Source: Paenirhizobium daejeonense
GTDB lineage: Bacteria > Pseudomonadota > Alphaproteobacteria > Rhizobiales > Rhizobiaceae
Assembly (NCBI RefSeq): GCF_014280875.1
Contig: NZ_JACLAL010000002.1
Coordinates: forward strand, 558,001-622,000
DNA length: 64,000 nt
Direction of reading: 5' to 3'
Shown piece after piece: positions 1 to 9,043 of the stretch; position 1 is the first letter of the stretch; every line of letters starts with the position of its first letter. A program made the translations under genes and the position numbers. The notes under the pieces are model-generated. The model worked only from the letters and a program-made list of their open reading frames with translations, had not been told where the DNA came from and searched no databases.

Positions 1-157
1 CGAGAGCGAGCGTCGATGCATCCGGCCGCATCTGGTCGATGAAGGGCCATACGGCAGCAACGGCACCAACGGCACCCGCCATGCCTGTGGTCAGATAAAG
101 GAAGTCACGGCGAGTGGGCTCGCCCAAGGTCTCGGTATTAATTTCGTTTTCGCTCAC
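1..157 (-). CDS. petA: Ubiquinol-cytochrome c reductase iron-sulfur (Rieske) subunit, N-terminal part
   Basis: Only the first 52 codons are inside the window; the gene runs off the left edge. The start is GTG at 157 behind an AGAGGA ribosome site about ten bases upstream. The translated N-terminus has a twin-arginine-type signal (TRRDFLYLTTGMAGAVGA) followed by a hydrophobic stretch and WPFIDQMRPD, which is the standard anchor of alphaproteobacterial Rieske proteins. In the family this protein carries the 2Fe-2S cluster of the cytochrome bc1 complex in the inner membrane; the cluster-binding region is outside the window. petB and petC would be expected next on this strand. Confidence 0.9.
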   Translation of the reverse strand, partial: MSENEINTETLGEPTRRDFLYLTTGMAGAVGAVAAVWPFIDQMRPDASTLAL

Positions 158-249
158 GGTTAAACCATCCTCTCGCAAAATCCTGCGACAAACCGCATTT
201 CCCCCAAGGCGCAGCCTCTGTGTCATCGACACGAATATGCCACAGATTC

Positions 250-266
250 CCCGCCAATTTGGCGGG
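250..266. promoter_or_regulatory. 17-bp palindrome between petA and the EEP gene
   Basis: CCCGCCAA, one central T, then TTGGCGGG: a perfect 8-bp inverted repeat. It lies in the 290-base gap between the diverging petA (start 157) and the gene at 448. There is no T-run on either side, so it is more likely an operator or mRNA hairpin than a terminator. Its binding protein is unknown. Confidence 0.35.
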
Positions 267-318
267 TTCTAAGCTTCATACCGAATTATGTCCATACTTC
301 ACAGGGGAGGAGGGCACA

Positions 319-357
319 ATGTCGCGGTTAAAATCGCAGCGTATTTCCCTGATGTAA
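319..357 (+). CDS. Possible 12-codon upstream ORF
   Basis: ATG at 319 sits eight or so bases after a very strong Shine-Dalgarno stretch (GGGGAGGAGGG) and encodes only MSRLKSQRISLM before a stop. The next in-frame start of the downstream gene (373) lies 15 bases after this stop. The strong ribosome site in front of so short a frame suggests an upstream ORF that feeds ribosomes to the EEP gene, but no homology supports it. Confidence 0.2.
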   Translation: MSRLKSQRISLM

Positions 358-447
358 CGAACCGGCCTACTCATGTTGCAATGCACCTTGAATTGGGGCA
401 TCTTCCGCGCAATCGGGCATCGGGCCCATAACGGGAAAAAGGGCCTG

Positions 448-1395
448 ATGCGAGACAGACTTTCCTGCATTGCGTGCGTTCTTCTGTTCATCGCTCTGAT
501 GCTCGTCAGCCTCCGTTATATTACGGACTTCTGGCTGCTCGCCTTCTTCTACAGTCTCCAGCCACATATCGGCGCGGCAGCCATTATCGGCTCCCTGATA
601 TGCCTTGCGATCAGGCGCAGTACAGTTGCATGGGCGTTGCTGGCATGGTCGATCTTCATCACCGGGCATGCCTTCTGGATGAAGCTCGAATTCCTGCCGC
701 CCTCTGACACTGTCATCTCAGAGAAAGCGACGCGGTTCCGCCTGCTTTCCTTCAATGTGCTCGGCGATAATTTTACGAATGCCGACCGCATCGTGGACAC
801 AATCAGGATGTCAGGTGCGGATGTTGCCTATGCGATGGAAGCGGGACCTCTGGGTGACCGGCTCGACCAGCTCAAGGACATCTATCCCTATCACATTGGC
901 TGCGGCGTGATGGTCGAGTTCTGCGACCTGCTGATTCTGTCGAAATACCCGATCGAGCAACCGCGCTTCTTCAGCCTGAGCGAGCTGCGCGCCAACAGGT
1001 TTGCAATCGCCGGAATCAGGATCGGCGGACAGTTGGTCAACTTCTCGGCCATTCACGTGACCAAGCCCTACTTCGACGACTATCACACGCTGGAGCTTAT
1101 CCGCGCCGGAGCCTACATGCGCCAGCGCCCCGGCCCTAAGATCCTCGCCGGCGACTTTAATTCCGACAGCATCGCGCCGGACATGCAGCGCTTCCTGCGG
1201 CACTACAAAATGCATACGGCGGGCTTCGAGCCCGCCACATGGCCGATCGAGGCCGGCCTCTTCGGGGTGCCGATCGACCACATCTTCATGACCGGAGAGA
1301 TCAAGGCAGTCGGTCTGCACAGGCTTCCCGACAGCGAGGGTTCGAATCATTTCGGCCTGATCGCCGACCTCGCAATCGAACCAGCGTCGAACTGA
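448..1395 (+). CDS. Membrane-anchored endonuclease/exonuclease/phosphatase (EEP) family protein
   Basis: A 315-residue protein with three hydrophobic N-terminal segments (roughly residues 5-75) followed by an EEP-fold domain. Visible family motifs are LLSFNVL at the first strand, EAGP where the metal-binding Glu sits, LAGDFNSD, PIDHIF, and SNHFGL at the end, which holds the catalytic His. The family hydrolyses phosphodiesters in DNA, lipids or inositol phosphates with a divalent metal. With the active domain after a membrane anchor it probably acts at the cell envelope; the substrate is not known. I chose ATG 448 because the signal-like sequence starts there; an in-frame ATG at 373 adds 25 unremarkable residues and is possible. 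Confidence 0.8.
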   Translation: MRDRLSCIACVLLFIALMLVSLRYITDFWLLAFFYSLQPHIGAAAIIGSLICLAIRRSTVAWALLAWSIFITGHAFWMKLEFLPPSDTVISEKATRFRLLSFNVLGDNFTNADRIVDTIRMSGADVAYAMEAGPLGDRLDQLKDIYPYHIGCGVMVEFCDLLILSKYPIEQPRFFSLSELRANRFAIAGIRIGGQLVNFSAIHVTKPYFDDYHTLELIRAGAYMRQRPGPKILAGDFNSDSIAPDMQRFLRHYKMHTAGFEPATWPIEAGLFGVPIDHIFMTGEIKAVGLHRLPDSEGSNHFGLIADLAIEPASN

Positions 1396-1416
1396 TCCGG
1401 GTCCGCGGCGAACGAC

Positions 1417-3300
1417 TTACTCCGCCGCCTTGTCTTCTTCGTGCTCGTGCACCGCGAGAAACCCACCGGACTGTCGCGCCCAGAGTTCGGCATAGAGCCC
1501 TCCCCTCCCGACGAGTTCCGCATGGCTACCCTCTTCGATGATACGTCCCTTGTCGAGCACGATGAGGCGATCAAGGGCGGCAATGGTCGAGAGCCGGTGT
1601 GCGATCGCCAACACCGTCTTGTCCTGCATCAGCCGGTCGAGATTGGATTGGATCGCCGCCTCCACCTCGGAATCGAGTGCTGACGTCGCCTCGTCCAGAA
1701 CAAGGATCGGCGCATCCTTCAGCATGGCGCGGGCAATGGCGATGCGCTGGCGCTGCCCGCCGGAAAGCTTGACGCCGCGCTCGCCCACATGGGCGTCGAA
1801 ACCCCTGCGGCCCCGCTGGTCTTCCAGCCGCTCGATGAAATCCAGCGCTTCCGCCCGCTCGGCAGCGTGGAGCAGCTGCTCCTCGCTTGCATCCTCCCGG
1901 CCGAACAGGATGTTGTCCCGGATCGACCGGTGCAGCAGCGCCGTATCCTGCGTCACCATGCCGATATGACCGCGAAGGCTCTCCTGCGTCACCGCCCGCA
2001 CATCCTGCCCGTCGATCAGGATGCGGCCGCCTTCCACGTCGTAGAAGCGCAGCAACAGGTTGACGAGCGTCGACTTCCCCGCCCCCGAACGCCCGACGAT
2101 ACCGACCTTCTCGCCCGGTTTTATGGTGATCGTCAGATGATCGATCGCCCCCTTCTGCCGGCCATAGTGAAACGATACATCCTCGAAACGGATCTCCGGT
2201 CCCGTCACCTGCAGATCGCTCGCACCGGGCTGGTCGACAAGGCCGATCGGCCTGGAAATAAGCTCAGCCGAATTCTGGATCGTGCCGATGTTGCGCATGA
2301 TGCTGTTGAGCTGCGTCATCATCCGCCCGAGAAGCATGTTGAGACGCAACACGAGGCCAAGGGTGAAAGCGACGCCGCCTGCGGTGATCGCACCGGCAAA
2401 CCAGAGATCGACGGAGACTGCGGCCACCATGGCGATCATGATGCCAGACAGGATCGCCTGCGACGCCCGCACGCCGGTAATCAGCCGGGCGAAGGGCCGC
2501 AGTGTATCCTGAAAACGGTCGAAGCCCTCGCGGATGAAGTGATCGTTCTGATCCTCCCGACCGAACAGCTTCAGCGTCTGAATATTGCTGAAACTGTCGA
2601 CCAGCCGACCGCTCACCATCGATGCGGCCTCGGCGGATTCCTTGGCGTGATAGCGGATGCGCGGCACGAAGTAGCGCGCCAGCAGGCTGAAGATCGCCAC
2701 CCAGGCGCCGATGATGCCGGCCAGCCGCCAGTCGAGCTGGCCGACCAGCGCCATGGTCGAGCCGGTGTAGATCACCATGAACCAGACGACCTGCAGCAGC
2801 GAGGTCAGGAGATCGCCCGTCGCCTGCCCTGCCGACCAGACCTTGGTGACGATGCGCCCGGAGAAATCGTTCTGGAAGAAGGAAAGCGACTGCCGCGCCA
2901 CATGCACATAGGACTGCCAGCGCACCAGATTGAAGAAATTGAGAACAATCGCCTGCTCTTCCACCAACGCTCCGATGGTGATGACCAGAAAGCGCCCGAA
3001 AAGCACGACCAGCGCCATTCCGAGCAACTCGAGCCCGTGTGCGTCAAGGAGACCGCTCCAGCCCGCCTCCCGCGGCACGGTGTCAAGCAGATCGACCAAA
3101 CGGCCGACGAACCAGAAAAGCCCCGCCTCCAGGATGGCGACAGCACCACCAAAGGCTGCCATGACTGCAAAGGCACCCTTCGCCTGAGATACGTAGAACC
3201 AGACAAAGGACCATGTCCCCACCGGCGGCTGCAGATCGCCCCGTCGTCCAAAGGGATCGATCCAGGTCTCGAAAAGGCGGATGATGGTGCGGACTATCAT
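1417..3300 (-). CDS. ABC exporter, fused permease and ATP-binding domains
   Basis: A 627-residue half-size ABC exporter (MsbA/Atm1-like). The N-terminal half holds the usual six membrane helices. The nucleotide-binding domain shows Walker [10 protein letters not shown] (about residues 403-411), signature [14 protein letters not shown] (about 512), Walker [13 protein letters not shown] and the switch His in AHRLST. It would work as a dimer exporting a lipid, peptide or drug; the substrate cannot be read from sequence. ATG 3300 begins [13 protein letters not shown], in line with the paralogue at 6145-8001; a start at 3351 is less likely. It is transcribed divergently from the sugar permease. 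Confidence 0.93.
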   Translation of the reverse strand: MIVRTIIRLFETWIDPFGRRGDLQPPVGTWSFVWFYVSQAKGAFAVMAAFGGAVAILEAGLFWFVGRLVDLLDTVPREAGWSGLLDAHGLELLGMALVVLFGRFLVITIGALVEEQAIVLNFFNLVRWQSYVHVARQSLSFFQNDFSGRIVTKVWSAGQATGDLLTSLLQVVWFMVIYTGSTMALVGQLDWRLAGIIGAWVAIFSLLARYFVPRIRYHAKESAEAASMVSGRLVDSFSNIQTLKLFGREDQNDHFIREGFDRFQDTLRPFARLITGVRASQAILSGIMIAMVAAVSVDLWFAGAITAGGVAFTLGLVLRLNMLLGRMMTQLNSIMRNIGTIQNSAELISRPIGLVDQPGASDLQVTGPEIRFEDVSFHYGRQKGAIDHLTITIKPGEKVGIVGRSGAGKSTLVNLLLRFYDVEGGRILIDGQDVRAVTQESLRGHIGMVTQDTALLHRSIRDNILFGREDASEEQLLHAAERAEALDFIERLEDQRGRRGFDAHVGERGVKLSGGQRQRIAIARAMLKDAPILVLDEATSALDSEVEAAIQSNLDRLMQDKTVLAIAHRLSTIAALDRLIVLDKGRIIEEGSHAELVGRGGLYAELWARQSGGFLAVHEHEEDKAAE

Positions 3301-3609
3301 GGCGAACCATATAGGTGCTTTCCGCAGAGCGGCAAAGACGCCGCAACACAAATGCCCGTGAGAACCGGCGCGATTGGCGAAAACCCGACCGATCCCGTAA
3401 CTCCCCGATCAAAAGACCGCATATCAAAGCGCTTGCGTTGCGATACTATTATATTGCATAGCAACCACGATATCGCGAACGATCGATGGCATCCTCCCCG
3501 AAAGGCCTCGACCGATCCTCGCGACGACAGTCCATTGAAGACGACGACCATCGGTTCGACAAGGCCGCATCTGCACGTCGCGCTTCCTTCACTACCCAAA
3601 GGTAATAAC
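3301..3609. other. Divergent intergenic region, 309 bases
   Basis: Lies between the diverging ABC exporter and sugar permease. It is GC-poor around 3440-3475 and includes a consensus TATAAT on the minus strand (3453-3448), a candidate -10 for the exporter about 150 bases from its start; no convincing -35 pairs with it. I see no gene or repeat here. Confidence 0.5.
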
Positions 3610-4905
3610 TTGGCCGGTATATCCCAATCCTCCACGCGCGTGGCATCCGCATCCGCGGAAACCCAGAGCGGCAGCTACCGCTTTGCGCTTACCGCGCTCA
3701 CTTCTCTCTTCTTCATGTGGGGCTTCATCACCTGCCTGAACGATATCCTCGTTCCGCATCTGAAGAGCGTCTTCTCGCTCAATTACACCCAGTCGATGTT
3801 GATCCAGTTCTGCTTCTTCGGTGCCTACTTTCTGGTGTCGCTGCCGGCAGGCGCGATCGTGCGACGCATCAGCTACAAGGGCGGCATCGTCCTCGGACTG
3901 GTGATTGCAGCAGCCGGCTGCGCCCTTTTCGTGCCAGCAGCGTCCTACCGCGTCTACGGGCTGTTCCTTGCGGCGCTCTTCGTCTTGGCAAGCGGCATCA
4001 CCCTGCTACAGGTCGCCGCCAACCCTTACGTCACCGTTCTTGGCGCACCCGATACCGCGGCCAGCCGACTGACCATGACTCAGGCCTTCAATTCACTCGG
4101 CACGACGCTCGCACCGATGTTCGGCGCCTTCCTGATCCTCTCGGCGGTAGCAGGCGCAACGGCAGGCATGACGCCGGAACAGGCGGACGCGCTGCGCGTG
4201 GCAGAAGCCTCCGCCGTCAAGATGCCCTATATGGCCCTTGCCGCGGCCTTCCTGCTGCTGGCCGCCCTTTTCGCTGCGTTGAAACTGCCGGCCTTCGAGG
4301 CCGATGAGGATTTCGATCCGATCACCGAGGGACGCTCCGCCTGGAGCTACCGCCATCTCGTGCTCGGAGCTGTCGGCATCTTCCTCTATGTCGGCGCGGA
4401 AGTGAGCATCGGCAGCTTCCTCGTCAACTTCCTCGGCCAGTCGCATATCGCCGGCATGCCGGAGGCGGAAGCAGCCCACTACGTCGCCTATTTCTGGGGT
4501 GGCGCGATGATCGGCCGTTTCGTCGGTTCGATCGCCATGCGCAGCATCGAAGGCGGCAAGGCGCTGGCGTTCAATGCCGTGATCGCGGCGATCCTGCTGC
4601 TGGTCACCGTCTTCACGTCGGGTTCGGTCGCCATGTGGGCGGTGCTCGCGATCGGCCTCTTCAACTCGATCATGTTCCCGACGATCTTCTCGCTCGCCCT
4701 CTATGGGCTCGGCAAATACACGAGCCAGGGTTCCGGCATCCTCTGCCTCGCCATCGTCGGCGGCGCGCTGCTCCCGGTCGCCCAGGGCGCACTTGCCGAT
4801 ACGATCGGCATCCAGCACGCCTTCCTCATGCCGGTGCTCTGCTATGCCTACATTGCCTATTACGGCCTGAAGGGGCATCGCGTGAGCTCAGGCCTACAGC
4901 ACTGA
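3610..4905 (+). CDS. Sugar MFS transporter, FucP/GluP type
   Basis: A 431-residue major facilitator with about twelve hydrophobic segments. The opening [19 protein letters not shown], the segment [14 protein letters not shown] and [16 protein letters not shown] are hallmarks of the L-fucose permease / glucose-galactose (GluP) family, which imports hexoses or fucose with protons. The reading frame is open far upstream (antisense to the ABC exporter), so the start must be chosen by signal: TTG 3610 has AAAGG eight bases ahead and gives a family-typical length. It ends in a clear terminator. The exact sugar is uncertain. Confidence 0.85.
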   Translation: MAGISQSSTRVASASAETQSGSYRFALTALTSLFFMWGFITCLNDILVPHLKSVFSLNYTQSMLIQFCFFGAYFLVSLPAGAIVRRISYKGGIVLGLVIAAAGCALFVPAASYRVYGLFLAALFVLASGITLLQVAANPYVTVLGAPDTAASRLTMTQAFNSLGTTLAPMFGAFLILSAVAGATAGMTPEQADALRVAEASAVKMPYMALAAAFLLLAALFAALKLPAFEADEDFDPITEGRSAWSYRHLVLGAVGIFLYVGAEVSIGSFLVNFLGQSHIAGMPEAEAAHYVAYFWGGAMIGRFVGSIAMRSIEGGKALAFNAVIAAILLLVTVFTSGSVAMWAVLAIGLFNSIMFPTIFSLALYGLGKYTSQGSGILCLAIVGGALLPVAQGALADTIGIQHAFLMPVLCYAYIAYYGLKGHRVSSGLQH

Positions 4906-4915
4906 AGTCGTGGAA

Positions 4916-4950
4916 AGGGCGCGTATCGCAGGATACGCGCCCTCTTCGTT
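4916..4950 (+). terminator. Rho-independent terminator after the sugar permease
   Basis: A perfect 12-bp stem (AGGGCGCGTATC at 4916-4927, GATACGCGCCCT at 4932-4943) with a GCAG loop, followed by CTTCGTTT. It lies between convergent genes. Confidence 0.85.
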
Positions 4951-4976
4951 TATGCCGGCAACCGCCGAAGCGGAAG

Positions 4977-5399
4977 TTAGCGCGAATAGCGCGTCAGATA
5001 GATGCCGAGCAGGATCAGTGCGACGCCAGCTGGCTGTCCGATGCTGATTTCGGCTGTTCCACGCAGAATGTCGATCATCAACCCGGTAATCATCTGCCCG
5101 CCGATAATCAGCAGCGACGAACGGGCCGCACCGATCCTTGGAAAGACATAGGAACTCAAGGCAACGAACATCGCCCCGACGATGCCGCCGGTAAACGCCC
5201 AGGCCGGCACGCCACCCAGCAAGCCGAATGCCTGCCGGTGGAACGCCACCACGAACAGGCTGAGCAGCACGAAGCCGATGAAGTGGTTCCAGAACGAGGC
5301 GCGAAAGGCCCCGCGATCCATGGCGAGCCTTCCGTTGATCGAACGGCTCATGCCGACGGCGGCACCGCCCGCCAGCGCAACGAGAACGGAAACCAGCAT
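4977..5399 (-). CDS. DMT-family transporter, YdcZ/DUF606 half-size subunit (second of pair)
   Basis: A 140-residue, nearly all-hydrophobic protein with about five membrane segments, opening MLVSVLVALAGGAAVGMSRSINGRLA. That sequence, with a G-x-N-G-R-L motif in the first helix, fits the small DUF606/YdcZ members of the drug/metabolite transporter superfamily. Its ATG overlaps the stop of the upstream partner as TGATG, so the two are translationally coupled. The likely unit is a heterodimer; the substrate is unknown. Confidence 0.8.
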   Translation of the reverse strand: MLVSVLVALAGGAAVGMSRSINGRLAMDRGAFRASFWNHFIGFVLLSLFVVAFHRQAFGLLGGVPAWAFTGGIVGAMFVALSSYVFPRIGAARSSLLIIGGQMITGLMIDILRGTAEISIGQPAGVALILLGIYLTRYSR

Positions 5400-5878
5400 C
5401 ACGCGCCTCGCGAATAGATGATGAGGGCGCTGCCACCGATGACGCAGAGCGCAGCCAGGAAATCGAACCGGTTGAGGACACGCAGCGGCGTGCCGAACAG
5501 ACCCCAGCGGTCGGAGATAAGGCCGAACAGGATCTGCCCGACCAGCAGCAGCGACAGACCGCCGGCAAGCGCCAGCTCGGAGTTGACCGCGATAGAACTG
5601 AGAGCGACGGCAAAAGCCCCCGGCGCACCGCCGAGATAGGACCACAGCGGCGGCTTGGCAGCCACCTGCCCGGCCCCCTGTCCTGTATCGCCTCGTCCGC
5701 CGCCAAGAAGCAGATTGGCGCGCAACAGGATGAGGGCTGCGACCGCTCCAATGCCGTGCACCACCCATGATGCCGTTATCGGCGTGGTAAAGGCCGCCAG
5801 TCCGCTGTTAAGGGTCAGCATTACTGCCAGCATGGCCCCGGCAAGCGCCGCCCACAGCCAATCGAGATAGTGCCGCAT
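5399..5878 (-). CDS. DMT-family transporter, YdcZ/DUF606 half-size subunit (first of pair)
   Basis: A 159-residue membrane protein starting MRHYLDWLWAALAGAMLAVMLTLN, with about five helices and the same LNSGLAA-type first helix as its partner. ATG 5878 follows GGGGAAA ten bases upstream; the frame is open further upstream but that sequence overlaps an intergenic repeat and is not protein-like. It is the first gene of a two-gene operon that ends at 4977. The family exports or imports small metabolites. Confidence 0.8.
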   Translation of the reverse strand: MRHYLDWLWAALAGAMLAVMLTLNSGLAAFTTPITASWVVHGIGAVAALILLRANLLLGGGRGDTGQGAGQVAAKPPLWSYLGGAPGAFAVALSSIAVNSELALAGGLSLLLVGQILFGLISDRWGLFGTPLRVLNRFDFLAALCVIGGSALIIYSRGA

Positions 5879-5927
5879 ATCGAGATTTCCCCGCCGCTTG
5901 AAGATTCGAGCCTGTCTCGTCCCGCTC

Positions 5928-6031
5928 AGAGCAATTCCAGCAAAAGTGGGAACAGGTGTTGCGTCCGAAATTGCGAGAAACAGGAAAGACAAAGCATTGG
6001 AGGCGATTCTGTTTTCGCCAAAAATGCTCTA
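5928..6031. repeat. Rhizobial interspersed intergenic repeat
   Basis: About 104 bases. One end reads AGAGCAATTCCAGCAAAAGT and the other, on the opposite strand, AGAGCATTTTTGGCGAAAAC, so the ends form an imperfect inverted repeat around a core with GCGTCCGAAATTGCG. From memory this pattern is common between genes of Rhizobium and Agrobacterium. There is no other clear copy in this window. Confidence 0.6.
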
Positions 6032-6105
6032 AGCGCGAGTAGAGCCACGGCACAATCGATTTCTTGATCGGACGACTTTAGAAAATCTGCAGATGCGGCA
6101 GCAGT

Positions 6106-6140
6106 AAAAAGCCCTCCCCGCATTTCTGCGGGAAGGGCCT
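6106..6140 (-). terminator. Rho-independent terminator after the second ABC exporter
   Basis: On the minus strand a GC-rich stem (GGCCCTTCCCGCA pairing with TGCGGGGAGGGC, one bulge) with a short loop is followed by five T. It lies five bases after the exporter's stop codon. Confidence 0.85.
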
Positions 6141-6144
6141 GATC

Positions 6145-8001
6145 TCATTCCGCCGCTTCGCTTTCGCTGTCCGACTGATCGGCAAGGAAGCCGCCCGATT
6201 GACGGTTCCAGAGATCCGCGTAGATACCACCCTCCGCCACCAGTCCGGCATGGGAGCCGGTCTCGACGATGTGCCCCTTGTCGAGCACCACCAGCCGGTC
6301 CATCTCCGTGAGCGTCGAGAGACGGTGGGCGATCGCGATCACGGTCTTGCCGTCCATCAGCGAGAACAGGCTCTCCTGAATAGCCGCCTCGACTTCCGAG
6401 TCGAGTGCGGAGGTAGCCTCGTCAAGGATCAGGATCGGCGCGTTCTTGAGGAACACACGAGCAATCGCGATACGCTGGCGCTGGCCGCCGGAAAGCTTCA
6501 CGCCACGCTCGCCGACCTGGGCGTCAAGCGCCTTGCGACCCTGCATGTCGACGAGGCCTTCGATGAAGTCCCAGGCATTCGCCCGCTTCGCCGCCTCGAT
6601 CACTTCCGCATCGGTCGCGTCTGGCCGGCCATAGGCGATGTTGTCGCGGATCGAGCGATGCAGCAGCGAAGTGTCCTGGGTGACGACCCCGATCAGCGAA
6701 CGCAGGCTTTCCTGCGACACGGCGGAGATGTCCTGCCCGTCGATGGTGATCTTGCCCTTCTCCAGATCGTAGAAGCGCAGAAGCAGGTTCATCAGCGTCG
6801 TCTTGCCCGCACCCGAGCGGCCGACCAGCCCCACCTTCTCGCCTGCCTTGATGGTCAGCGAGAAGTCGTTGATCACGCCCTTGTCCTTGCCATAGTGGAA
6901 GCGGACATGGTCGTAAACGATCTCACCCTTCGGCACGGCCAGCGCCTTGGCTGCGGGAGCATCGACGATATCGTGCGCCTTGGTCATCATGCCCATGCCG
7001 TCATAGACGGTGCCGATGTTTTCGAAGAGCGCCGCCACTTCCCACATGATCCACTGCGACATGCCGTTGATGCGCATCGCAAGGCCGATTGCAACCGCGA
7101 TCGCGCCGATCGAGACGCTGCCGCCGAGCCAGAACCATATGCTGAGCGCCGAAATCGAGAACAGCACGATGGCATTGTTGATGTCGACGAGGATGTTCAG
7201 CAGCGTAATCTGCCGCATCTGGCGATGCACGGTGCCGAGGAAGGCATCCATGCCCTCCTTGGCGTAGGTCTCCTCACGCCCGGCATGGGAGAACAGCTTC
7301 ACCGTCGCGATGTTGGTGTAGCTGTCGACGATCCGCCCCGTCATCATCGAACGCGCATCCGCCTGTTCGCTGGAAAGCTTGCGCAGCCGAGGAATGAAGT
7401 ATCCGAGAATCAGCGAATAGACCACGATCCAGAAGACCAGCGGCCCGACAAGCCGCCAGTCAGCGGCAAAGACCAGCGCCAGCATCGAGACGAAGAAGCT
7501 GATCGCGTAGACGAACACGTCGATGATCTTCATCACCGATTCACGAACGGCGAGCGAGGTCTGCATGACCTTGGTAGAGACCCGGCCCGCGAATTCATTG
7601 GCGAAAAAGGTCATCGAGTGGCGCAACAGGAAACGATGCATCTGCCAGCGGGCGATCATCGGGAAATTGCCGGCCAGCACCTGATGCATGGTCAGCGAGT
7701 GGATCGCTCCTACCAAGGGAAGGCCGACGAGCAGCAACGCGCCCATCCAGACAAGTCTGGTCCACTCTGTCTGGAGGAAGGTGGCGCGATCGGCGACCGT
7801 CAGCCAGTCGACGATATTACCGAGGAACTGGTAGAGGACCACTTCGGCGACAGCAATCAGCATCGAGCATAGCCCGAGCAGCAGCAGCCAGGGGGCCGCG
7901 GGTTTCGTATAATACCAGCAGAAAGCGACAAGCCCCTTGGGCGGCAGCGCGGGCGCTTCCGACGGATAGGGATTGAGGCGGCTTTCGAACCACGCAAACA
8001 T
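6145..8001 (-). CDS. ABC exporter, fused permease and ATP-binding domains (paralogue)
   Basis: A 618-residue half-size ABC exporter, clearly paralogous to the one at 1417-3300. Both carry [24 protein letters not shown] sequence, and the C-termini ([10 protein letters not shown] against [10 protein letters not shown]) nearly match. Walker A is GRSGAGKT, the signature [13 protein letters not shown], Walker [16 protein letters not shown] 8001 has GGAG nine bases upstream; the frame continues upstream without protein-like sequence. The two paralogues might form homo- or heterodimers; the substrate is unknown. Confidence 0.93.
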   Translation of the reverse strand: MFAWFESRLNPYPSEAPALPPKGLVAFCWYYTKPAAPWLLLLGLCSMLIAVAEVVLYQFLGNIVDWLTVADRATFLQTEWTRLVWMGALLLVGLPLVGAIHSLTMHQVLAGNFPMIARWQMHRFLLRHSMTFFANEFAGRVSTKVMQTSLAVRESVMKIIDVFVYAISFFVSMLALVFAADWRLVGPLVFWIVVYSLILGYFIPRLRKLSSEQADARSMMTGRIVDSYTNIATVKLFSHAGREETYAKEGMDAFLGTVHRQMRQITLLNILVDINNAIVLFSISALSIWFWLGGSVSIGAIAVAIGLAMRINGMSQWIMWEVAALFENIGTVYDGMGMMTKAHDIVDAPAAKALAVPKGEIVYDHVRFHYGKDKGVINDFSLTIKAGEKVGLVGRSGAGKTTLMNLLLRFYDLEKGKITIDGQDISAVSQESLRSLIGVVTQDTSLLHRSIRDNIAYGRPDATDAEVIEAAKRANAWDFIEGLVDMQGRKALDAQVGERGVKLSGGQRQRIAIARVFLKNAPILILDEATSALDSEVEAAIQESLFSLMDGKTVIAIAHRLSTLTEMDRLVVLDKGHIVETGSHAGLVAEGGIYADLWNRQSGGFLADQSDSESEAAE

Positions 8002-8379
8002 GAATATGCTCCAGCAATCTGGCGCCCTACGCCTGACGACCGCAATCGATCGCGCATGGGCGGAAATCGGGACAAAGAGGCCGCAGTTACGGCCGCATGG
8101 CAATTTAAATGGGTAGTTTAGAGAGAAAGGGCGAGCGTTTCGCCGTCACGCAGCCTGCAAAAAATGCGGCACCGGGAAACGCATCGTGTCAGTTGTCATC
8201 ATCGAGGCCTCCCTTGTTGCGTGTTGAAGATGCAGCCTGTCTAGCCATGAAGGCGCAGATTGAAAAGGGGGAAAATGTTGCTATGTCGCGTTTTGACGCT
8301 TGGATGTTGCCCGAAGACAACAAGTCATGGATCGCTCACCGGACTTGAGGGCGATGGCGGCCTTGGCTTATGAGAAGGT
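8002..8379. other. Divergent intergenic region, 378 bases
   Basis: Separates the ABC exporter from trmL. It contains an 18-codon frame on the minus strand (8146-8202, listed separately) and, on the plus strand, a 21-codon frame starting at ATG 8283 after an AAGGGGG site. Neither resembles a known protein. No repeat or RNA gene was seen. Confidence 0.5.
8146..8202 (-). CDS. Possible 18-residue leader ORF upstream of the ABC exporter
   Basis: Starts with tandem ATG codons at 8202 preceded by a strong AGGGAGG ribosome site and encodes MMTTDTMRFPVPHFLQAA. It sits about 145 bases ahead of the exporter start on the same strand. It shows no run of one amino acid that would mark it as an attenuator peptide, so only the ribosome site supports it. 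Confidence 0.25.
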   Translation of the reverse strand: MMTTDTMRFPVPHFLQAA

Positions 8380-8835
8380 ATGACAGACCTTCGCATTGCC
8401 CTCTATCAGCCAGACATTCCCGGCAACACTGGCACCATCCTCAGGCTCGTCGCCTGTCTGGGGCTCGGCGTCGATATCATCGAACCGGCGGGCTTCGACA
8501 TCTCCGACCGCAACCTGAAACGCGCGGGCATGGACTATCTGGCGAGCGTCACGCTCACCCGTCACGTCAACTGGAACCAGTTCGAGACATGGCGGCAGTC
8601 AGCTGGCCGCCGGCTGGTGCTCGCCTCCACCAGGGCGGCCGAGCGCTACACTGACTTTACCTACCGTCCCGATGACATCCTGCTCTTCGGCCGCGAGAGC
8701 GCCGGCGTTCCGGACAACGTGCACGACGCGGCGGATGCCCGCGTCATCATTCCGATGGTTGCCGGGCAGCGCTCCATCAATGTCGCCATGTCGGCCGCCA
8801 TGATCGCAGGGGAAGCGCTGCGCCAGGTCTCCTGA
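8380..8835 (+). CDS. trmL: tRNA (cytidine(34)-2'-O)-methyltransferase
   Basis: A 151-residue SPOUT-class methyltransferase of the usual TrmL length. Visible motifs are the N-terminal LYQPDIPGNTGTILRL, DILLFGRESAGVP in the middle and IPMVAGQRSINVAMSAAMIAGEAL at the knotted C-terminus that binds S-adenosylmethionine. It methylates the ribose of the wobble base in tRNA-Leu isoacceptors. It starts at ATG 8380 and appears monocistronic. Confidence 0.93.
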   Translation: MTDLRIALYQPDIPGNTGTILRLVACLGLGVDIIEPAGFDISDRNLKRAGMDYLASVTLTRHVNWNQFETWRQSAGRRLVLASTRAAERYTDFTYRPDDILLFGRESAGVPDNVHDAADARVIIPMVAGQRSINVAMSAAMIAGEALRQVS

Positions 8836-9043
8836 AGACGGGCAACCTGATTGCCCGAAAACGCTCCGAACCGACATCCGTCAAGGACATGTCTTCAAAA
8901 TCCGTTAGGCTCTGCATGTCCGTAAGGAGATACGGAGACGGTTACGCTTGCAACCTTCGGAAGGTACAAAACCGTATTCGCGCATTTGCTAATTCTACCG
9001 AAAGACGCTATGTTGCATCGCAGCAAAAACCGGGAGATGATCG

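Noticed and set aside
1789..3609. The long open frame that leads into the sugar permease
   Set aside because: It is antisense to the ABC exporter; the sequence becomes protein-like only after about 3610, where a ribosome site is found.
8109..8348. A 79-codon plus-strand frame before trmL
   Set aside because: No ribosome site at its start, unlikely composition, and it spans the divergent promoter region.
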